Shown here in pieces: positions 49,801 to 58,619 of a stretch of DNA of 64,000 bases (its first letter is position 1; the number at the start of each line of letters is the position of its first letter). The notes beneath the pieces were generated by a model. It made no database searches and was not told where the DNA came from. It saw only the letters and a list, made by a program, of their open reading frames with translations. The DNA comes from Luscinia megarhynchos (Eukaryota > Chordata > Aves > Passeriformes > Turdidae). The position numbers and the translations under genes are program-made. The DNA lies in the NCBI GenBank assembly GCA_034336665.1, contig CM067568.1:8825165-8889164 (forward strand), written 5' to 3'.

Positions 49801-52800
49801 ATAGGAAAAGCTGGAGACAGTAGTTCTATGGTTCAATGCAATGTGTCTATTTGATGTTGAAACATATATATTGTACTTACGAATTGCAGATTTCTGATTC
49901 TTGAACTTTAATAGTATGTACTGTAAGTCTGGACAATGTATCAAGCTTAATTCACAAATGTATTTCAGAGCTAAGAGAGAACCCTTCGGTTGATGTTCTA
50001 TACTGATAAAAGCTAAACTAAATCAAAGCACACCAAAAGAGAAAGTTAACAATCAATGAGAAAAGAATGAAAAATAATTAAGTTGGATGTGGTTGTTATA
50101 TCTACTGTAAACTTTGAGTAATGATACTGGAAAAAACTGATTGTATGTGAAGAGAAACTTTAGTAAGATAAGACTCTTGGCTCTGAGGAAAGCTAAATAT
50201 CTAATCAATCTACAGCATGCAGAAAATTCTCTTATATAAGAATTTGCTGAAAGAAACAATCAAAGTAAAGCTAGGCAAACTATCTGCGATGACTAGGATT
50301 TAAAGTATTTGTTCTTGTTGTGATGTGTTGCCCAAACAATTGTATGACTGTTAGTCTGAAGTGTCATATGTGAATGTGTTATAATGTCAATTTACTTAAA
50401 TAAAAAAGGGGCAATTTGTGGGAAGATAGGTTGAAAGGATAGTCCAGAAGGCACTCTCTCCTGGTAAATTGCAGCTGTACTGATTACTGAGGAGTGGAGA
50501 GGTCTGTGCCTGCCCGATGAGTTTGGTGTTATAAAAGAGTGGGCTAGCTGGCTGCTAGTTGCAGTTTGAGTTAGAGCTTGAGAGTCTGCTGCAGTTTGGG
50601 ATGGGGTCTGCTGGCTGTGCTGTGAGGTTAGGGACATGCAGTTGTTCAAGGGACAGATAGGTAAGAAGATGCTGTGTGAGGGACAGGCAGGGTAAGGCAG
50701 CCAGAAAAGGGACAGGTTGGGGTTAGCCAGTCATGCAGAGAGGAGAGAAGGGAATCAGAGCTGTGTGAAGCTGCCTGTAAGAAAAGGAGTCAGAGTTGCC
50801 TGAAAGAAGTCCACTCAGAGAAGGCATGAAAAGTTTCTAATAAAGGACTGGTGATGATGCCAGTCATGTCTGTCTCACACAGGGAGGCTGTTCCAGTATC
50901 TCCCCACCCTCACAGGGAAGGATTTCTTCCTAACATCCAGCCTGAATTCCCCTCTTTCAGTTTGTACCCGTTACTCCTTGCCTGTCGCTACACCCACCTC
51001 ACGAACTTGTCGGACCCCACCAAAGGGGGCTGGTTTGCCTTTGAGGCCACATGCAGGGCCCTGCTGAGGGCACCATCAGGCGCCGGGGAGCAGGTGCCCT
51101 CAGTGGCTCCCGAGCCCTCCTCTCCCTCCCCGCAGATCCTGGTGCTGATCGGCATCGCCCACGCGCTCGTCATCTACCGGGCCGTGGCCATGGCCCTGTT
51201 CATGCAGAGCGAAGCGGGGCTGCTGAGCAGGCACGCCGACACCATCGCCGTGATGACGGGGGCCGTGCTGCACTACCTCACCATCATCACCATGAGCAAG
51301 GTGAGCAGCCGCGCCGGCTGCCTGGCAGGGATTCTCCACGGCCAGCCTCCCGCTCACAGTATCCCTCTGTCCTGCAGGTCAACTGGCACGTGGCCCTCTA
51401 CCTCTGCAAGCTGGGTAAGGGAAATGGGGTGTGTCCCACCTGCAGTGCCCTTTTGTCCCTCAGCACAGCCAGCCTCCCATCCCTTTCCCTCCCTCCACCA
51501 GCACAAGGCAGCTCCCAGGTAGCTCCCAGACAGGGAGGCCCAGCGGTCCCCCAGCACACACTCACCTGTGGCCCACAAGCTGTCCCACAGCCAGCTTTGC
51601 TGGGATAGTCACCCTACAGGGCTGAGACCTGGCATGGGCAGGAAGCCACCCCAGCTTCAGGAGAGGTCACAACATGGATTTCCTCCCAGCTCTAAGGCTG
51701 CTCCTCCCCAGCTCATGGATCTGAGGGACCTCCCTGCTTGGTTGGACTCACCTCCATCAGAGAGCTCAGGTGGAGGACAGGAAAGGCTTCACAAGGGGCA
51801 GAGATGCCCTTTCGACCTTCAGAGCTGTGGTGGCACCCATGAGGGAGCCGGGCAAGGTCCCACTGCTCTATGACCAAACCCCTGGGCATTGCTCCCTTTC
51901 CTAGAGAAACCACGGACCTTCTCCCAGGGGGAGAACAACTTCACCGTGAAGATCTTCATCTTCCAGTTCTTCACAAACTTCTCCTCACTAATCTACATCG
52001 CCTTCTTCCTGGGACGGTGAGTGGAGAACAGAGGGCAGCCAGGGTTTGGGATGGATGTTCCTGACTCTCCCCAGGGTGTATGGACAGCCCAGCCCCTCTG
52101 CCCTCCCCATCAGGCACGGGGACCCCATTTGGGACTCAGGAGGGCCCCAAATGACCCCATGGCTATCACTGTTGCTTCCTTGCTCAGGATCAATGGCCAC
52201 CCAGGGCACTACGTGCGCGTTGCTGGCCACTGGAGGCTGGAGGAGGTGAGGCACCCACACCCTGACCCCACAAACAAACAACTCCTCCTCTTCCTTTCCC
52301 TACTGCCCAGGGAGCCTCTGGGAAGCTCAGCTTTCTCCTCAGCACCTGCCAAAGGGTCCCTTGGGCTCGCTCACCCTGGTTGCACAGCACAACCACTGTC
52401 TTGTTGTCCCCTCCAGTGCCACCCCAGCGGCTGTATCACTGACCTCTTCATCCAGATGGCTGTCATCATGGTGCTCAAGCAGACCATCAGCAACATCATG
52501 GAGTACCTCATCCCGTAAGCTTTCCACACTGACACTTTCCAGACAGGAACTCTGGTCTTTTTCCTTTTCCCCTTCCTCCAGGGATGAGCTGGCAGCAGCC
52601 CAGCTCTGCTGTCCCCCACAGGCAGCCACACAAATCCCTCTCTCCCACTGCAGCTGGATATCCCACCGGCTACGGAAGAAGAAAAAGTCCCCCAAGAAGA
52701 GAAGTATGATGTTAGGAGAGGAGGAGGAGCCAGAGGACCCCTGCAAAAGGCAGTGGCTGAACAACTATGAACTCAATGAGGTCGACGGCTTCAGCTTGTT

Positions 52801-55800
52801 CAATGAGTACTTGGAGATAGGTATGTAGGGCAGATCCATGTGCACTCCTTGGCTGGGGAGTGATGGATGCTAGGGATCCATACACAGGCAAGGAGCCACA
52901 GCTCCACACCCAGCCCTGCTCTGAGAGCCCTGGGACACCAAGGTCATTCCCAAAACAGAGACCAGGCAACTCTGCTAGCCTTTGGCCCTGCCTTGGACCT
53001 TCCTCTCTTTCCAGGGCCACACTGTAACCCCAGGGTGTGCCTGTGCCTGGCTGTCTCCAACTATCCCCACAGATCCCACTTTCTGACAGCCCCGTGAGAG
53101 CTGGGCATCCCCCTTCCACCCCTGCAAACCCCTCTGACCCAAGCTACAAAGCAGGACAAACCCAGGCAGACGGGGACATCCCCCTCTGCGGTGGCTTCAC
53201 ACCACTACCCGGCGTTTCTCCCTCCACAGTGATCCAGTACAGCTTCACCACCATCTTTGTGGCAGCCTTTCCCCTGGCCCCATTGCTGGCCCTCATCAAC
53301 AACGTCATCGAGATCCACATGGACGCCATCAAGATGATGCGGCTGCGCCGGCGCATGGTGCCCAGGAAGGCCAAGGACATCGGTGAGAGGCTCTGCCAGC
53401 AGCAGGCTGAGCCCCTGGGCACCCCATGGCCAGGGGACAGCACAGGGAGAGCCGTGAGTCAGAGAGGACAAGCTGCTTCAGACTCTGCCAGAGGCTGAAG
53501 GGCAGCTTGGAGGCTCCTTCCTTGACCTGGCTGTGCTAAAGCTGTCACTGAGCTGGGATGGTGGCAGTGAGCTGGCAGAGGAGCCTCACCAGCTGCTCTT
53601 CTCCCACAGGGATCTGGCTGCAGGTCCTAGAGGCCATCGGCATCCTGGCTGTCATTGGGAATGGGCTGGTGATCGCCATCACCTCTGACTTCATCCCCGT
53701 GCAGGTCTACAAGTACATGTACAGCCCCTGTGCGAGGGAGAACCACACCAGCATGGAGTGAGTTTGGTTCTGAGACAGTCCCTGCCTGCAGCATCCCCAC
53801 AGCTGTGTGCCCTCCTGCCTCAGTGCCACCACTGCAGGAGCACGAGACAGCTGAGCTGTCCCCCAAAGCAAGGTGGGGGGAAAGGGGAACATTCCCACAT
53901 GGCATCACGTCATCCCTGTGGTGGGTAAATGGACTGGAAAGGGCAGTGGGTAACACTGGAGAGCTACAGGATTCCCAGATGCAGGCACATGCTCTCTTCT
54001 ACCCTGTTTCTCCAAGCCTTGGCTGACTGACCCAGTTCACTCAAACCAGACAGAAGCTTCTGAGCCCTCCATTTCCACCAGGCTTTTTCAAAGAGGGCAG
54101 TAAGAGCCCCGAGTGGGTTCTGCTGCCCCAGAACAGGAGGATACCATGCTCAACCCAGTCCTTCCCCACAGCTGCTCCACTGGGTACATCAACAACAGCC
54201 TCTCCGTATTCCACATCCGGGACTTCGAGCCCCACACCAAGGTGATGCCGGAATTTAACGGGGTCCAGATCAAGAACTGCAGGTGAGAGCAGCCCCCTGC
54301 CACCTCCTGTTCCTCACCATGACAATGCAGACCAGAATGGTTGGCACCAACGGAGCTGTGCTGCAGGTACCGGGACTACCGGAATGCTGATGACTACACC
54401 TACACCGTCCAGTTCTGGCACATCTTCGCAGCCCGGCTCGCCTTCCTCATCCTCTTCGAGGTGAGCACCCAGGGAGACAGGAGAGGGCTGGGAAAGGGGT
54501 TGGATCTGTGCCTCATGCCCGGGCTGGGAGCCTCTGACTGCCTTTGCTTCCCACAGCACGTGGCTCTGTGCGTGAAGCTGATCGCAGCCTGGTACATCCC
54601 TGATGTCCCCCAGAAGGTCAAGAATCTAATTCTGAAGGAAAAACACAGCAATCTCCAAAATGAACTGAGGTGGGTGATGCCCTGGAAGGTGCCAGGGGTT
54701 GCAGGTTTTAGGATCTGTCTGCTCTGGAAGCCCCTTTTCCTTCAGAAAAAGAAGAGCTCCAAGTTGAAACAAAAAGCGATTTTGCCCAGGGAAGGACTTT
54801 GCCCAGGTTTTCCATCTAAACTTTGTTTAAAGAGAAAGGCTTAAGTATTTCAGTGGGAAACAGAACCATTGTAGCTGCCCCAGTGCTGCTATCCCATACT
54901 GACTAAGCCCTGCTCTAGGAAGGGTTCAGCCTGACCCCTACTCCATGGCCACCCTGTCCCAGCTGCCACCACAATCCTGATGGGAGCAGATAGCAGATTT
55001 CAGGAAACACCTGTCGTGGTTTGACGTTGGCTAAACTCCAGGCACCCACAAAAACTTTTTCTCATTCACCCTCCTCTGCCACAGCTGGGCAGAGGAGAGA
55101 AAAAATTAAAAAAGGTTCATGACTTGAGATAAAGACCAGGAGAAAACACTCCAAGGGCAAAACAGGCTCAACTTAGATGTACAAAGTGAGCTTATTACTA
55201 ACAAAATCAGAGGAGTATAATGAGAAGTAAAATAAGCCCTTAAAAACATCTTTGCTTCCCCCAACCCCTCCCTCCTTCTCCCCAGACAGGGCAGGGGACA
55301 GGGCACGGGGGTTTTGGTCCATTTGTCATCTGAGGTTTTCTTCCGCTGCTCAGGGAGAGGAATCCTTCCCATGCTGCATCATGGGGCTCCTGCCTACAGG
55401 AGAGAGTTCTCCATAACCCTCTCCACCATGGCTCCAATCTCACGAGCAGGAGTCCTCCCAAAACTGCTGCAATGTGAGTCCCTCCCATGGGCACAGAGTC
55501 CTTCCCAAAACTGCTGCAGCTGGGTCACTCTTCAGGGAGTCAGTCCTTCAAGGACAGGCTCCTCCAGCCTGGGAGCAGGGCCCTTCTTTCTGCTGGATCA
55601 CAGCCTCCTGCAGGCATCCACCTGCTTCAGCATGGGCACCTTCCCCAGGGGCTGTGCATGGATCTCTGCATCCCCCCTGGCTCCCCATGGGCTTCAGGTG
55701 GATCTCTGCATCCCCCAGAGATCTCCATGGGCTGCTGGGGCACAGCTGCTTTACCATGGTCACCACCACAGCCTGCAGAGGAATCTCAGCTCTGGCACCT

Positions 55801-56307
55801 GGGGCACTTCCTCCTCCTCCTCCTCCTGCAGTGACCTTGGTGTTTGCCATGTTGTTTCCTTCACCTCCTCTTCTTCTCTGGGTAGCAAAAACACCTGTGC
55901 CCCTTTTTGTTAAATATGCTATCACAGAGGCATTATCAACATCTCTAATTGGCCCAGCCTTTGTCAGCAGCCTGTCCATCTTCCAGAGCCATCGGGGATT
56001 GGCTCTGCCAGACATGGAGGAAGCTTCCAGTAGCTTCTCACAGAATCCACCTCTGTGCCCCCCTGCTACACAAAACCAGGATGTGCAAAACCAGCACAAC
56101 ACCACACTGTCACAGCTTTCCATCTCTGCCTTCCTATTGACTGTGGGAATTCCCACAACCAGCCTGTCATTCTTTCTCCGTATATTTTGGGGAAAATTTC
56201 TGTTCCTACTCGGAGTGTTTTTCCACACCTCCCAGCTCAGACAGTTCCTCTCCCCAATGCCTCTCTCCTCTCTCCCCAGCATGACGCAGTACTCCACCGA
56301 GGTGTAA
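40832..56307 (+). CDS. ANO9: ANO9, anoctamin-9 / TMEM16J (24 coding exons)
   Basis: Ten-helix membrane protein of the TMEM16 family, reported as a cation channel and/or lipid scramblase depending on the study. Exons: 40832-40837, 44449-44514, 44708-44824, 45062-45198, 45465-45514, 45752-45810, 46019-46101, 46806-46940, 47040-47136, 47421-47481, 48128-48210, 48489-48593, 51136-51300, 51378-51414, 51905-52016, 52188-52245, 52417-52514, 52654-52820, 53230-53382, 53610-53757, 54172-54282, 54367-54460, 54557-54669, 56280-56307. All join in frame to 760 aa (human 782). The N-terminal dimerisation domain is about residues 25-170 and the membrane core about 185-735. Of the six Ca2+ ligand positions of TMEM16A, five acidic ones remain (E486, E541, E544, E573, D577); the N650 position is Ser482, as in human ANO9 from memory. 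ANO9 is preferred over other anoctamins by sequence and by position between PTDSS2 and SIGIRR. Confidence 0.95.
41985..42255 (+). mobile_element. CR1 3' end fragment (ANO9 intron 1)
   Basis: Contains GGTTAGATGGGATATTGGGA, TTTGGAAGTGTCCAACACCA and ends GATTCTGGGATTCTATG, an intact CR1 3' terminal repeat. Confidence 0.9.
43395..43603 (+). mobile_element. CR1 3' end fragment (ANO9 intron 1)
   Basis: Contains GAAATTCTTCCCTGTGGGCA, CCATCCCTGGAAGTGTCCAA and CCTTTCCAACACAAACCATT, ending CCATGATG. Confidence 0.88.
43780..43853 (+). mobile_element. Short CR1 3' terminus (ANO9 intron 1)
   Basis: Contains GGATTCCCTTCCAACTTGAG, then ATATTCTATGATTTTATGAT: the last 70 or so bases of a different CR1 subfamily. 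Confidence 0.7.
44449..44514 (+). CDS. ANO9: ANO9 exon 2
   Basis: Encodes 22 residues, [20 protein letters not shown] then SP: the variable, acidic N-terminus. The acceptor is TTCAACAG|GATG and the donor CCCG|GTAAGC. Confidence 0.85.
44708..44824 (+). CDS. ANO9: ANO9 exon 3
   Basis: Encodes [17 protein letters not shown], then [17 protein letters not shown], the start of the cytosolic anoctamin dimerisation domain; human has WDYVLV and QFLEELRRKGFHIK here. Confidence 0.95.
45062..45198 (+). CDS. ANO9: ANO9 exon 4
   Basis: Encodes [19 protein letters not shown]..., ending SQDIPVTT plus a split Arg. The acceptor is CCTTACCAG|AAAATT and the donor ACCAG|GTGGGT. Confidence 0.93.
45465..45514 (+). 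CDS. ANO9: ANO9 exon 5
   Basis: A 50-bp exon encoding (R)[16 protein letters not shown], equivalent to human LRIRIVNFVVMNN. The donor is TTAG|GTAAGA. Confidence 0.93.
45752..45810 (+). CDS. ANO9: ANO9 exon 6
   Basis: Encodes (E)[19 protein letters not shown], matching the family motif FPLHK. The donor is CACAAG|GTGAGG. Confidence 0.95.
46019..46101 (+). CDS. ANO9: ANO9 exon 7
   Basis: Encodes [16 protein letters not shown], then [11 protein letters not shown](R). The motif W-A-R-W-R followed by QPI/VDEIR leads into the first membrane helix. Confidence 0.95.
46806..46940 (+). CDS. ANO9: ANO9 exon 8
   Basis: Encodes [20 protein letters not shown], then a hydrophobic stretch: the first membrane helix, with the family motif YFGEK(V/I)ALYF. 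The donor is GTGAG|GTAAGG. Confidence 0.96.
47040..47136 (+). CDS. ANO9: ANO9 exon 9
   Basis: Encodes [20 protein letters not shown], then [12 protein letters not shown], the Cys-rich first extracellular loop with a possible N-glycan at NNT. Confidence 0.95.
47421..47481 (+). CDS. ANO9: ANO9 exon 10
   Basis: Encodes [20 protein letters not shown], the D-N-x-x-T-V-V-F-A motif at the second helix. The donor is CTGGG|GTAGGT. Confidence 0.95.
48128..48210 (+). CDS. ANO9: ANO9 exon 11
   Basis: Encodes [20 protein letters not shown], then LYGWDEEE. The motif F-L-E-x-W-K-R is conserved in all anoctamins. Confidence 0.96.
48489..48593 (+). CDS. ANO9: ANO9 exon 12
   Basis: Encodes 35 residues, including [19 protein letters not shown] at the start of helix 3. 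The acceptor is TTTTTTAAAG|GAGG and the donor ATG|GTATGT. Confidence 0.93.
48880..49041 (-). mobile_element. CR1 3' part, left half of an interrupted copy
   Basis: Contains ATCATAGAATGTTCAGGGTT, GCCATGGGCAGAGACACCTC and GGCCTTGAACACTGCCAGGG, the CR1 3' end in reverse. It stops where the LTR element begins and resumes at 50882. Confidence 0.9.
49042..49323 (+). repeat. 5' LTR of the nested element (internally deleted)
   Basis: Shares both ends with the 3' LTR but lacks a central part and is about 180 bp shorter. A TATA box (TATAAAA) is at 49144-49150. The poly(A) position reads AATGAA (49277-49282), a one-base change from AATAAA. The right edge is approximate. Confidence 0.85.
49338..49355 (+). 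other. Primer binding site, tRNA-Trp type
   Basis: TGGTGACCCCAATGTGAT. This matches the tRNA-Trp primer site of avian leukosis/sarcoma viruses except for two changes, both explained by decay of CpG dinucleotides. Confidence 0.75.
50402..50411 (+). other. Polypurine tract of the nested element
   Basis: AAAAAAGGGG lies just before the 3' LTR, where plus-strand DNA synthesis is primed in retroelements. Confidence 0.8.
50417..50881 (+). repeat. 3' LTR of the nested element (465 bp)
   Basis: TG...CA ends. TATA box TATAAAA at 50530-50536 and poly(A) signal AATAAA at 50839-50844. The central part, missing from the 5' LTR, holds several GGGACAG repeats that could be a small enhancer array. Confidence 0.88.
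50882..50992 (-). mobile_element. CR1, right half of the interrupted copy
   Basis: Contains GGGAGGCTGTTCCAGTATCT, GATTTCTTCCTAACATCCAG and CTCTTTCAGTTTGTACCCGT, continuing the CR1 from 49041 with a 6-bp target duplication. Confidence 0.9.
51136..51300 (+). CDS. ANO9: ANO9 exon 13
   Basis: Encodes 55 residues from [20 protein letters not shown] to [13 protein letters not shown], helices 3 and 4. GC content is clearly higher than in the repeat-filled intron before it. Confidence 0.95.
51378..51414 (+). CDS. ANO9: ANO9 exon 14
   Basis: A 37-bp exon encoding [12 protein letters not shown]; human has INRCVALKLCDFE here. The donor is CTGG|GTAAGG. Confidence 0.92.
51905..52016 (+). CDS. ANO9: ANO9 exon 15
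   Basis: Encodes (E)[20 protein letters not shown], then [16 protein letters not shown]: the helix 5 motif F-x-N-x-x-S-x-x-Y-I-A-F. Confidence 0.95.
52188..52245 (+). CDS. ANO9: ANO9 exon 16
   Basis: Encodes (R)[19 protein letters not shown], equal to human INGHPGKSTRLAGLWKLEE. Confidence 0.95.
52417..52514 (+). CDS. ANO9: ANO9 exon 17 (helix 6)
   Basis: Encodes [20 protein letters not shown], then [12 protein letters not shown](P). It holds the helix 6 Ca2+ site: Glu486 is kept and the Asn position is Ser482. Confidence 0.95.
52654..52820 (+). CDS. ANO9: ANO9 exon 18
   Basis: Encodes a basic/acidic cytosolic loop ([22 protein letters not shown]), then [11 protein letters not shown] with Ca2+ ligands Glu541 and Glu544. 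The donor is GATAG|GTATGT. Confidence 0.94.
53230..53382 (+). CDS. ANO9: ANO9 exon 19 (helices 7-8)
   Basis: Encodes (V)[20 protein letters not shown], then [15 protein letters not shown], and ends PRKAKDI. Glu573 and Asp577 complete the Ca2+ site. F-V-A-A-F-P-L-A-P is a family signature. Confidence 0.97.
53610..53757 (+). CDS. ANO9: ANO9 exon 20
   Basis: Encodes (G)[20 protein letters not shown], then [17 protein letters not shown] and a possible N-glycan at NHT. The donor is ATGGA|GTGAGT. Confidence 0.95.
54172..54282 (+). CDS. ANO9: ANO9 exon 21
   Basis: Encodes [20 protein letters not shown], then FNGVQIKNC(R), an extracellular loop; human has GYVNHSLSVFHTKDF here. Confidence 0.94.
54367..54460 (+). 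CDS. ANO9: ANO9 exon 22
   Basis: Encodes [20 protein letters not shown], then [11 protein letters not shown], the family motif C-R-Y-R-D-Y-R and helix 10. Confidence 0.96.
54557..54669 (+). CDS. ANO9: ANO9 exon 23
   Basis: Encodes [20 protein letters not shown], then a charged cytosolic tail. The donor is CTGAG|GTGGGT. Confidence 0.95.
55012..56098. mobile_element. Solo LTR in the last ANO9 intron
   Basis: Begins TGTCGTGGTTTGACGTTGGC and ends AAAACCAGCACA. It is flanked by a perfect 5-bp duplication ACACC (55007-55011 and 56099-56103), so the 1087-bp unit is a single LTR left after recombination between the two ends of a retroelement. A 5-bp duplication fits ERVL-type elements. Phrases such as TTGAGATAAAGAC and ATTGGCCCAGCC resemble, from memory, an LTR common in songbirds; its sense strand is probably minus. 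Open frames in it are accidental. Confidence 0.85.
56280..56307 (+). CDS. ANO9: ANO9 exon 24 (stop codon)
   Basis: Encodes (S)[12 protein letters not shown]; human ends STDV, so a class I PDZ-ligand-like tail (S/T-x-V) is kept. The acceptor is CTCCCCAG|CATG, only 181 bases after the solo LTR. Confidence 0.85.
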
Positions 56308-56980
56308 CCACCACTCACCGAGGAGAAGGAGAACATGGACTCGAGCCCCTTTCCCAGCCTGGCAGTGCTGGGTGAACCCCACGACATGGTGCTACGTGTC
56401 CCATCTGGGACCGAGCTGGACTTGAGCTGGGAAGTGATGACAAGACAGTGGCTTCACAGAAGCAGGCTGCTTTCCGACTTGGGAAGGAAGGATGCCATGG
56501 CAGAGCCGGGATGTGCCTGCCCAGCACGGGGAGCGGCTGGCACAGAGCTGTGCCGCTGGGGACAATCCCAGGGGCAGCCCCCGGCTGCAGGGCTGCAGGA
56601 GATGACCTGGGTGCTTGTCACTCACTTCCTTAAGCACAGGAAACACCACTTGCCTCATTCTGTACCGAGGCTCCCTCTCCAGCCTTTTTTTTCCCCACTT
56701 TGGCCTCTTCCCCTGCCTTCCGTGACCTCCTCACTCTCGCACTACTGGGTAACTTGAGTCCCTCTTTCACCAAACTCCTCCCTGGCGTGACTCCCACACG
56801 TCTTCAGCTCCGCCCTGCTGTCTCCACGGACGCAGCTCCACCCTGGTGTCTCCACGGACATTGGAAAAAGGTCCTTGGTTGTTATCTTGTGTTTAGCTCC
56901 GGGCTCAGCCGGGTCCTGAGAGTGTTCCTGGCTCAGCTGCCACCAGCCATCGGTAAATAAACACAACACCCACGGTGGAC
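56308..56980 (+). other. ANO9: ANO9 3' UTR with poly(A) signal
   Basis: AATAAA at 56956-56961 is the first canonical signal after the stop; cleavage is expected about 10-25 bases later. The UTR holds a 28-bp tandem duplication. Confidence 0.8.
56805..56860 (+). repeat. 28-bp tandem duplication in the ANO9 3' UTR
   Basis: Two adjacent 28-base units, CAGCTCC(G/A)CCCTG(C/G)TGTC and then TCCACGGAC(G/A), agreeing at 25 of 28 positions. Confidence 0.85.
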
Positions 56981-58109
56981 ACACATACTACGCCTGCTGC
57001 CTGGTATCACTCCTGCCTTCCTCCTCTGCCATCCCAAATCTTTCCTTGTCTTACTGGGGACAAGCACGGCAGGTGGGAGCTGCAGTGCCCACTGCGAGGG
57101 CTGTGTGAGAGCTGGCTGGTGGGACGCCAGGATCTGGCCATACACAGTGGGAGCACACACTGGTTAATGTGCCAGGATAAAGGAAATACCTGGGGCAAAT
57201 GGGAAAAAAGCAGCACATCCCAAGTGACAGGGTTATCCCACCTTTTCCTTTTCCTTTGGAGAACTGGCTGGCCCCCTACAGACAGCATGGGTTTGTCTGC
57301 AGCAGGAACAGGGACAGGTGCCACAGTTCAGGAGGGGTCTGACTTTCCCACTGGTAGTGACCCCAACCTGGCTGGACACCGCCCTGACGCTGCCCATGTC
57401 CCATGAGGATCCCACCACAGACGCATCCCAAGGTGTCACTCCTGGGGGCTGTGCCCTGGAGGTGACAAACCCCAGTCAGGACTGCAGGGAAAGGCACCAG
57501 GGTTAACTCAGCCTCAAAACTTCACTCCCAAGAGCATGGAAAGCCATTAATGATCCCATAGGGAACAGAAAGAAGCTTGCTGAGCTCTCAGGCTTGTCCT
57601 GTTTCTGCACCATTGTGATCAAAACTGCCTCTGCTCCTCCATTTAACTTAACCACGGGGACAAGACCCTGGTGGACAAGAAAGGTCCTATCTGCTCCTGA
57701 TTTGCTCGCAAGCCTCCCCACAACCCAGTCTTGTTCCATGTAATCCTTCACTGTCCCACAAATCCAACAGATTTACACTGGATTTTACAGCTGATGCATC
57801 ACAGTGTCCATGACAAGCGGTCAGCCCTCAAAAAAGGCTGCTCCAACACCTGCTGCCATAAACACACACAGCCAGTAGGGCCTGGGAGCAGGTATCCTCC
57901 CCAGAGATCCAGCAGGGCTCCCTCTGTCCCTTTCCCTCCCACAACCAGCCAACAGCACTTGTAGTTTATATCCTAAACAATGAGGAGTCAGAATTGAGGT
58001 ATTTCTACATGGGGACAGGCCCACAGACCTACCTGTGACCTGTATCTGTTTATTTATAGATACATAGTTATTCAATATACATCTATATATTTATATAGTA
58101 TTAAATGTT

Positions 58110-58130
58110 ATATATATATATATATATGTA
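58110..58130. repeat. (TA)n microsatellite
   Basis: About ten TA dinucleotides within a longer A/T-rich stretch (58.03-58.14 kb). Confidence 0.9.
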
Positions 58131-58619
58131 AATACATACACTGCACTCGTGGCCCTCTTCTTCTCTTTTTGGCCTCAAATCACGTGCTGGTTGATGCTTT
58201 TGCAGCTCAGGCTGGTGTTTGTCCAGAGGCTGCTGGTGCTGCTGTGACCACATCCATGCCCGGGGCATGCCGAGGCTCTCATCACCTCCACGGTAATTAG
58301 CACAGGGGATTCCTGCTGACCACCAGAGCCGGCTGCCCATGGCCAGCACCAGCCGGAGCAGCCACCTCCAGCACCAGCTTCATCTGGCAAAAGGGCTCTA
58401 AAGGCACAGAGGGAAGGAAAGGGAGGGGAAGGAAACAAACAGGAGACACCACGGCCACAGTTGATGCAGGTTCTTCTTACCCTGACACCTCTGTGGGCTC
58501 TTCCAGACATGGAAAATCAGTGGGATCCTCTTTGGCCCCCAAGCCTTGTGACACCTGCTGCATGTGCTGCTGTCCCACTCCTCTATTCTCTTTTTTCCTC
58601 TCTTTTCCCCTCCCCTGAA

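Larger units (their letters stand above)
49042..50881 (+). mobile_element. Non-autonomous LTR retroelement (ERV-like), nested in CR1
   Basis: Complete but short element: an LTR at each end starting TGTGGGAAGATAGG, a primer binding site after the left LTR, a polypurine tract before the right LTR, and a perfect 6-bp target duplication GGGAGG (49036-49041 and 50882-50887). The internal region is only about 1.1 kb and has no recognisable gag, pol or env, so it must have been moved by another element's proteins. A 6-bp duplication and a tRNA-Trp-type primer site fit the avian ERVK/alpharetrovirus-like group (inference). It lies in the same orientation as ANO9. Confidence 0.9.
48594..51135 (+). other. 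ANO9 intron 12 (2.5 kb)
   Basis: Mostly repeat: a CR1 split by an LTR element of about 1.84 kb. The flanks hold nothing else that I recognise. Confidence 0.9.

Noticed and set aside
55474..56387. Open frames of 277-279 codons on both strands
   Set aside because: They lie within the solo LTR and the ANO9 3' end; no retroviral protein similarity is apparent.
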